A stretch of DNA of 64,000 nt from contig OY986971.1 in the NCBI GenBank assembly GCA_963920575.1, positions 20,760,492 to 20,824,491 on the forward strand, given 5' to 3'. This DNA is from Narthecium ossifragum. Taxonomy: Eukaryota > Streptophyta > Magnoliopsida > Dioscoreales > Nartheciaceae. A program made the position numbers and the translations under genes. The notes below the pieces were generated by a model. That model saw only the letters and a list, made by a program, of their open reading frames with translations. It was not told the origin of the DNA and made no database searches. This document shows positions 58,545-64,000 of this stretch, in pieces (position 1 is the stretch's first letter; each line of letters begins with the position of its first letter).

Positions 58545-59775
58545 CTTGCTGAAAAGGAGGAGAGGAAAATGAAACAGCAGTATATATCAACACACAGCAG
58601 AAAGAAAAGAAAGAAAAAAAAAATAAATAAACAGGCAAGCAAAGCACAAAGTAGCAGAGAAAAGAGGTGAGTTAGAAAAAGAAAACAGAGCACGGCTCGA
58701 TGGGTGCCCACACCGCCGCTCAGTGATCCGGCAAGGATGAAACCATGCGCCGGCGATGGCCCCCTTCAATACAACAGGTCTCCCATTTCCGTCCAAGCCC
58801 AAGCTTCCGTCGGACTTCCATCTCTTCCCCCGGCAAAGGCCAGCACAGCGTCGTCCCTCTTTTCCGTTCCGTCAAGGAGGGACTCCTCTGTGAGCATGAC
58901 ATCAAGCCACACCCTCTGCTCTTGGTTTCCGCCACCAAAGCTTGGTTGGAGATCTTTAGCATGCCGGCGGCAGCTTTCCTTCCTTCAGTCCACGACTCCT
59001 GCAAGCATGCCGTCAGCCGTTCTCATGAACCCATTGCGCCAGATTTGCTGCTCCCGCTGTGCCGGACACACTTCTACCATGCACCACTTCAGCACCCATG
59101 GCCCTGCACCACTTCAGCACCCATGGCGTTGCAAATGAAGGGCACCATGCCACTCCAACTCAACACCGATGGCTACTACGGCAGAGAACCAATGGCTTCG
59201 GCGCTGGACTTCCAAAAAGCAGAGGAAAGAACATGCCAATGATGGAGACGCCATGTCCGACCATGCTTCAAAGACTACTGCTTGCTTCCGGCCAGCAAGG
59301 GTCAAACAAGGTTTCAAAGAAGGTGAAACCCATACTTGGCGTTGAGCAAGGACAAGAGCCAAACAAAAAAAAGGAGAAGGAAAGAATACAGCGACACATA
59401 TGCGGAGAAGAGAAAAAAAAAGTTGCAGAGAAATAACGATTGGAGAAGAGAAAAGGAACCTGACAAAGATCTCCTCTACATACTGCAAGATCCTTCCGCT
59501 GCAAAATCTCGAGGAAAGGATGGGATCCAGTATTCCTCCGTCAAAAGCCGAGGTTTCTCTACTGCAAAAGCCCTTGAAAAAAAAAAGAGGAAAAAATAAT
59601 AGACAAATAACATATATGCCTAAACCCTAGTGCTCTATACATGGGGACACATAGATGGATGGAAGAAATCCTTCCTTTATGGGAATGCTTGGCCATGTAT
59701 GTACATGCATAGCCAATTAAAAAAAAAAAAAAAAAAAAAGGGGGGGGGGACGTGTCTGCTTGTCTTCTCAAGTTA
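58545..59775. other. spacer between antisense gene start and the repeat before the 3' LTR
   Basis: Presumably the antisense promoter region. It contains AT-rich tracts, a 25-bp two-copy repeat GCACCACTTCAGCACCCATG (59081-59130) and an A20G9 homopolymer pair at about 59719-59749. Open frames on both strands resemble nothing known. Confidence 0.45.
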
Positions 59776-60027
59776 AAAAAAAAAGAGGGAAAGAACAACA
59801 TGCAAAAAACGCTCTGCTCATGCAGGTATACATGGCATGAGTATTTTCGAGTCCTGCGCGTTCAAGTTACAAATCTCGCGCGCAGGCCTCAAGGTCTCAA
59901 ATAAAAAAAAAAGAAAGAAGAACGACACGCAAATATGCTCCGCTCATGCAGGCATACAAGGCATGGTTATTTTCGAGTCCTACGCGTTCAAGTTACAAAT
60001 TTCACGCGCAGGCCTCGAGGGGGCATC
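59776..60027 (+). repeat. ~127-bp two-copy repeat ending in the polypurine tract
   Basis: 59776-59902 and 59903-60027 share CTCATGCAGG.ATACA.GGCATG, TTTTCGAGTCCT.CGCGTTC and CGCGCAGGCCTC. The second copy ends in the polypurine tract GAGGGGGCATC just before the 3' LTR; in the first the matching position is AAGGTCTC, so only the second can prime plus-strand synthesis. Confidence 0.8.
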
Positions 60028-62079
60028 TGTTGACATCAATTTTGGCTAGACCAAAAGGTCGCAGTACCCACGGTTTGTTTGAGCCAAAATAACATCAGAT
60101 AGACTCAAGCAAGCTTAAAACATATTTGAAATGTCCGATAAATGCTTGTCCTAACTTCGATGGCATCCAGGGGCATTTGGGTAGTTTCACTCGCCCAAGG
60201 GCGTATTGGGAATTTGGGCCAGAATATAGGCCTGGACTCCCCATTACATTCTACAATAACCTTGCATGGCTTTGACGGCAACCTAAATAAGCCATATGGA
60301 CGCAGGGATATTCTAGTAATTTTACTGAAACCTCTAGCCCCAGGGTTATCTTGGTCAATTCACGCCCTCAGGGTATAATTGTCTAAAAATTAACCATTCC
60401 GCCCTCAAAATATTTTGGTCTGACATATATGACCACTGAGGATGTTTTGGTAAAATCCCGGTAAATATTCAGAATTCAGATAAATATTCTGTACGGGAGA
60501 AAATATTCACAGATGATTTACCAAATCTGGACAAATATTTAGATAACAATGGACATGAGAAATATTCAAAATTGAGATTCGAACAGCACTTTCGAATTTC
60601 AAAAGATAAATCCGCCAAAACAAAAATCAGTATATCTCCAAATGGGCTACATATACGTCCACACCATATAAATAAATAAAAAAAGAAATATGAAATCAGC
60701 ATCACCCGTCCATACCATATATATATAAAAAATATAAAATCAGCATCCCTTTGATCCCGTTGTAGCTATCCTTATATGAAAGGATGAGCATTCTCAATGG
60801 CAATCAACACCCTTTGATTAAGGGATCCATGATCCCATTCCATACAAAGAGATAGGCCTCTCGTGCCTATAAATAGAGGAGCACGGCCTTGAGAAAGAGG
60901 CTGGTCTGAGCTGGTCGGAGCTGAGTTGAAGAAAGCTGAAGGCTGGTCTTGGCTGAAGGCATCGAAGCTGGTCGGAGCTGGTTGGAAGAGGCTGAAGGGG
61001 TTCTAAACGGTCTGAAGGCGTTGAAAGCTTGATCTAAGCTGGGTGGAAGAACGCTGGAAGGCTGGTCTGAGCCGGATCGAAGCTGGGTTCTGAATGGTCT
61101 GAGCTTGATCTAAGCTGGGTTGAAGAACGGGCTGTAGGCTGAGGAAGAAGCTGGTTGAAGAAATCGAAGAAGAAGTGAAAGAAGAAACTGAGGAAGAGGG
61201 TTGAAGACGAAGGGGTCCTGGTGAGGTTCCAAGGTTGCGCACCACCGGACGACGCACATCTAGCCAACACAGCCGGAACCCATTGAGACGCTCGCATCTC
61301 TGGGTAGACGCTGTAGAAGGCTCGTCGATCCTACAGCTCAACCTTCGCTCTCTTGCTCATCACCTGCGGCTTGGACCTCCAGCCAGGTTGCTCTAGCTTA
61401 GTTCCTCGCCAGCGACGGAGAAGGCTCTCTCCCGGCGGTTTTGAAGACAAGCTTCCCTGTTTTAGTTCTCTGTTCTCTGTTCCAGCCGGTGTTTCTTGGT
61501 CTCCCTGGTGATCCCGCGGCACAAAACATCAACCCATTCTGAAGAGGGACTCCCGCCATCATCTCCCCAAGGCCGTCCCCGCGACGGAAGCTCCAGCCGT
61601 TCGCCGCACGTCTTCCGTTCCAACCAGTGCTCCCCTGTTCTAGCCGGTTCTAGGCTTCTCAAGCTCCAGCCGGTGTGATCCCCTGTTCAAGCTGGTGTGT
61701 TCCCCAGTTTCAAGCCAACTTCATCAACCACAACAGAGGTCGGATCTTGTTCTCAAACATCTGCACGGCAACACTCCCAAGTCCAACGGATTTGAAGCCC
61801 CCTGCAGCAAGAATGGCGTGCATGGCGATGAAGGTGGTCTAAGGCTTCATGTGATGCATTTCTTTTGATCTTTTCTTTTATTAATAAAATGTTTATTTTA
61901 TTGGATTTAGAATCGGAGGTATTCCCTACGGGGATGTAAATGATGGATCTGTCGACTTGGCGATCGGCAGATCCAGGGGTGTGGTGCCTACAATTTCCTG
62001 ATATGAAATTTAAATATGATTTGCTCGGAAATAAAATAGAGATCTCGTCCCCGCGAGATCGACGTTTTATTCGCGAACA
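60028..62079 (+). repeat. 3' LTR of the Tat-lineage element
   Basis: 2,052 bp, about 99% identical to the 5' LTR; most differences are transitions. TATA box at 60867-60876. Followed by CCAAC, the near-match to the target duplication. Confidence 0.95.
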
Positions 62080-62563
62080 CCAACGCATGAATTTTGATCA
62101 TGGGTTTCGTCTCAGGCTCATGCATCTGTACTTTGGGTTTGAGGGAAGCTATTCATAGGCAAGTTTAGAGTTGATACTTCATTATTGGAGAGGAAAAAAG
62201 AGAAAATGCCAAAGGTACTTTAAGTTTCTATGTATTTGCTTTGCATTGGTCAACTTGTAGACACACACTTGTATTTAGACATCTATACATGTTTATGCGT
62301 GATAAATGTCATTTGTACAAATGGAACATATGTAATCACCGGAGGTTATGAGTTTCAATTATTGAAATAGGCAAATAACTTTTGTTGTTTATATACACAT
62401 CCGAATCCTTTCATTTATGCACTTCCGTGTGAACCAAATCTGATCTGCAAGATTGAGGTGTTCCAACGAATTATTCCAAAATTTAGCTATATTTGCTTAT
62501 TTGCAACAACAAATATTAAGTCATGATTTGTGTTCTGCTTTAATGGACATATGAGTGGTCACT
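62080..62563. other. AT-rich flank, nothing recognised
   Basis: Sequence to the right of the retrotransposon, continuous with 43391 before insertion. A short frame at 62083-62158 is not convincing as an exon. No gene or RNA is visible. Confidence 0.4.
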
Positions 62564-62773
62564 TGGGTTGGCAATTTGGATTCGAGTCGAGTCGAGCACC
62601 GATATCTAGACCCAAAGGCCAAACCCGAACCCGATCTGTTTAATAAATGGGTCAGGTTTATCAACTCAACCTAGCCCATTTATAAACAGGTCAACCTAAC
62701 CCGACCCGTCTAACCCGTTTATTAAATGGGTCGGGTCGGGTTCGCGGGTCATGACCTAGATTGCCACCCCTAC
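62564..62773. mobile_element. short hAT-like MITE, relative of 14892-15438
   Basis: Ends TGGGTTGGCAATTTGG and GATTGCCACCCC; TGGTCACT (62556-62563) and TGGTCACC (62774-62781) flank it as a near-perfect 8-bp duplication. It shares GAGCACCGATATCT and CCCATTTATAAA with the longer element in the tandem unit. Confidence 0.75.
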
Positions 62774-62879
62774 TGGTCACCTCCTAGGTCTGTATCAAAT
62801 CACGAGCTGTGTTTTTTAATAGAGGTATGAGTGATCACAGTCGAGAACAGCCATGCACGACGAAAAAGACCATGTTTAT

Positions 62880-63370
62880 TAAGGAAAGATAAAAGGAAAG
62901 GTACTTTATATATGTCTTGAATGATGCTTATAAAAGGACAAGTACCGTATATATATCCTTGAAGATGCTTATTAAAGGACAGCTACTGTATATATGTCCT
63001 TAAAGATGCTTATTCAAGGACAACTATTTTATATCTGTCCTTGAAGATGCTTATTAAAGAAAGCAAGGGTTACATTTGTACCCTTTGAGCAACCACAGCC
63101 CGTGACTTTAAATAAAGTTGCTTTCCTCTCAACCATCGTAGCATTGGTTCTCTGTCTATTAAAAAATATCAAGTGGTCACTTTGCTTGATTTGTCCTTGA
63201 ATATGCATAGTAAAGCAAATCAAGGGTCACATGTGTCCCCTCTGAGCAACCACAACCCGTGACTTCAAAAGGAGTTTCTTTCACAAGCTCGTCCATTAGC
63301 AACCACAACCCGTGACTTCAAAAGGAGTTGATTTGTCCTTGAAGATGCTTATTAAAGCAAATCAAGGAGT
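62880..63370 (+). repeat. degenerate tandem repeats (~50 bp and ~70 bp)
   Basis: About five copies of GATGCTTATTAAAGGACA..TAC..TATATATGTCCTTGAA (two halves of a unit) at 62915-63065, then about three copies of a block with GAGCAACCACA.CCCGTGACTT at 63085-63330. Non-coding. Confidence 0.7.
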
Positions 63371-63439
63371 TGCTTTCCTCTCATCCATTAGCATTATCTC
63401 GCGGTGATTTAAAAAATGATGAGTGGTCACTTCGCTTGA

Positions 63440-63535
63440 CTGGTCACACATGAAACAAGTGGTTCCTCCAACCGATTTCTATATAATGCATCCTAAACAA
63501 GTGGTTCCTCCATCCAACTTCTATATAATGCATTT
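63440..63535 (+). repeat. ~46-bp two-copy direct repeat
   Basis: AAACAAGTGGTTCCTCCAAC and AAACAAGTGGTTCCTCCATC each lead into TTCTATATAATGCAT. The remaining 63536-64000 has no recognised feature. Confidence 0.7.
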
Positions 63536-64000
63536 TGTGCGTATGTAACGTTGCAAAGTATGACATGATGAGGAGAGTGCGTAGGCATGTGACAACAATA
63601 AAACTCTTTTGCATGTCTCCCTTTCACATATTATATTACACAAATTGAGAGGAGGAAAGATAGACAAAAAAAAATTGACACGGGGAGTTAGACAAAGAAA
63701 TTGACTAGAGCCAACATATTCAAAATAAAGCACTACAAGCAAAAGATCATTCATTGAGCATAAATATATCAGTCTACATTCGAGTTCGTTACGGTACAAT
63801 ATAAGGTTGCCGTCACAAAACCCCGCGACAAAGAGTCTTGCATGGCCATATTACATGATAGCGGGCAAGGCAATCACATTGTGCTATGGTGAGTACACCA
63901 ATTTCAGTTACGAGATGATTTTTACAAAAATTGCTGTCACGGTAACAACAAGAACCCAAATGACAATGCACAATTCACACATCTGGCCACGCATCACTTC

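Larger units (their letters stand above)
43392..62079 (+). mobile_element. complete Ty3/gypsy retrotransposon, Tat lineage, 18.7 kb
   Basis: LTRs of 2,051 and 2,052 bp (43392-45442, 60028-62079) differ at about 17 substitutions and one single-base indel by eye. The LTRs run TGTTGACATC...GCGAACA. Flanks GCAAC (43387-43391) and CCAAC (62080-62084) form a target duplication with one mismatch. The Tat lineage is indicated by the variant zinc knuckle YCHYHRILGHTLQDC, the HVIDARTSYNALLGRPWLH block, and an additional archaeal-type RNase H domain after the gypsy RNase H. The large size and extra ORFs between pol and the 3' LTR also fit Tat. Nonsense codons in gag-pol mean it probably cannot move on its own now. 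Confidence 0.93.

Noticed and set aside
58704..59242. Plus-strand frames of 144-165 aa before the 3' LTR
   Set aside because: Contain a 25-bp repeat and no known domain; they lie in the presumed antisense promoter region.

Overview
The window is nuclear DNA of a flowering plant. It carries a replacement histone H3.3 gene with plant-type residues and introns, a chloroplast PSB27-H2/LPA19 gene, and several plant transposon superfamilies (Ty1/copia, Ty3/gypsy Tat-lineage, LINE, Mutator, hAT-like and Harbinger-like elements). Nothing looks bacterial or organellar. I cannot name the species; the composition does not suggest a grass.

Layout. 1-13.4 kb is a nested retrotransposon graveyard. A decayed copia element on the minus strand (1289-11101) is split by three insertions: a partial LTR at the window start, a solo LTR at 2696-4341 (target duplication ATCCC), and a solo LTR at 5181-10034 (AGCTT) that itself holds another solo LTR at 7299-9479 (GAACC). 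A copia-type solo LTR follows at 12417-13349. Four of these LTRs carry clusters of short perfect palindromes (ACGGTCGACCGT or AGATCGATCT) upstream of their TATA-like boxes.

12.5-29.0 kb is an 8,250-bp direct tandem duplication (12514-20763 and 20764-29013) with no differences seen. Each unit holds a hAT-like element, a 5'-truncated LINE fragment with a 13-bp target duplication, a Mutator-like element that has captured an LRR receptor-like gene (a Pack-MULE), and a Harbinger-like element.

29.8-42.7 kb is the gene island: LPA19 (minus) and H3.3 (plus) face away from each other; then a MITE-rich spacer with three G-box-bearing repeats; a small secreted cysteine-rich peptide gene (plus); a coiled-coil WEB/ICR-like gene (minus); and the 5' exons of a further plus-strand gene candidate.

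43.4-62.1 kb is one young 18.7-kb Ty3/gypsy Tat-lineage retrotransposon with nearly identical 2.05-kb LTRs. It encodes an N-terminal gag ORF, a gag-pol ORF (protease, RT, two RNase H domains, integrase) and, between pol and the 3' LTR on the opposite strand, a two-exon gene for a plant mobile domain (PMD) protein with a coiled-coil tail. Each coding unit carries isolated nonsense codons consistent with C-to-T decay. 62.1-64 kb is flanking DNA with a hAT-like MITE and degenerate tandem repeats.

The most unusual signals are the shared palindrome arrays in unrelated LTR families, the antisense intron-bearing PMD gene, the LRR Pack-MULE, and the perfect 8.25-kb duplication.
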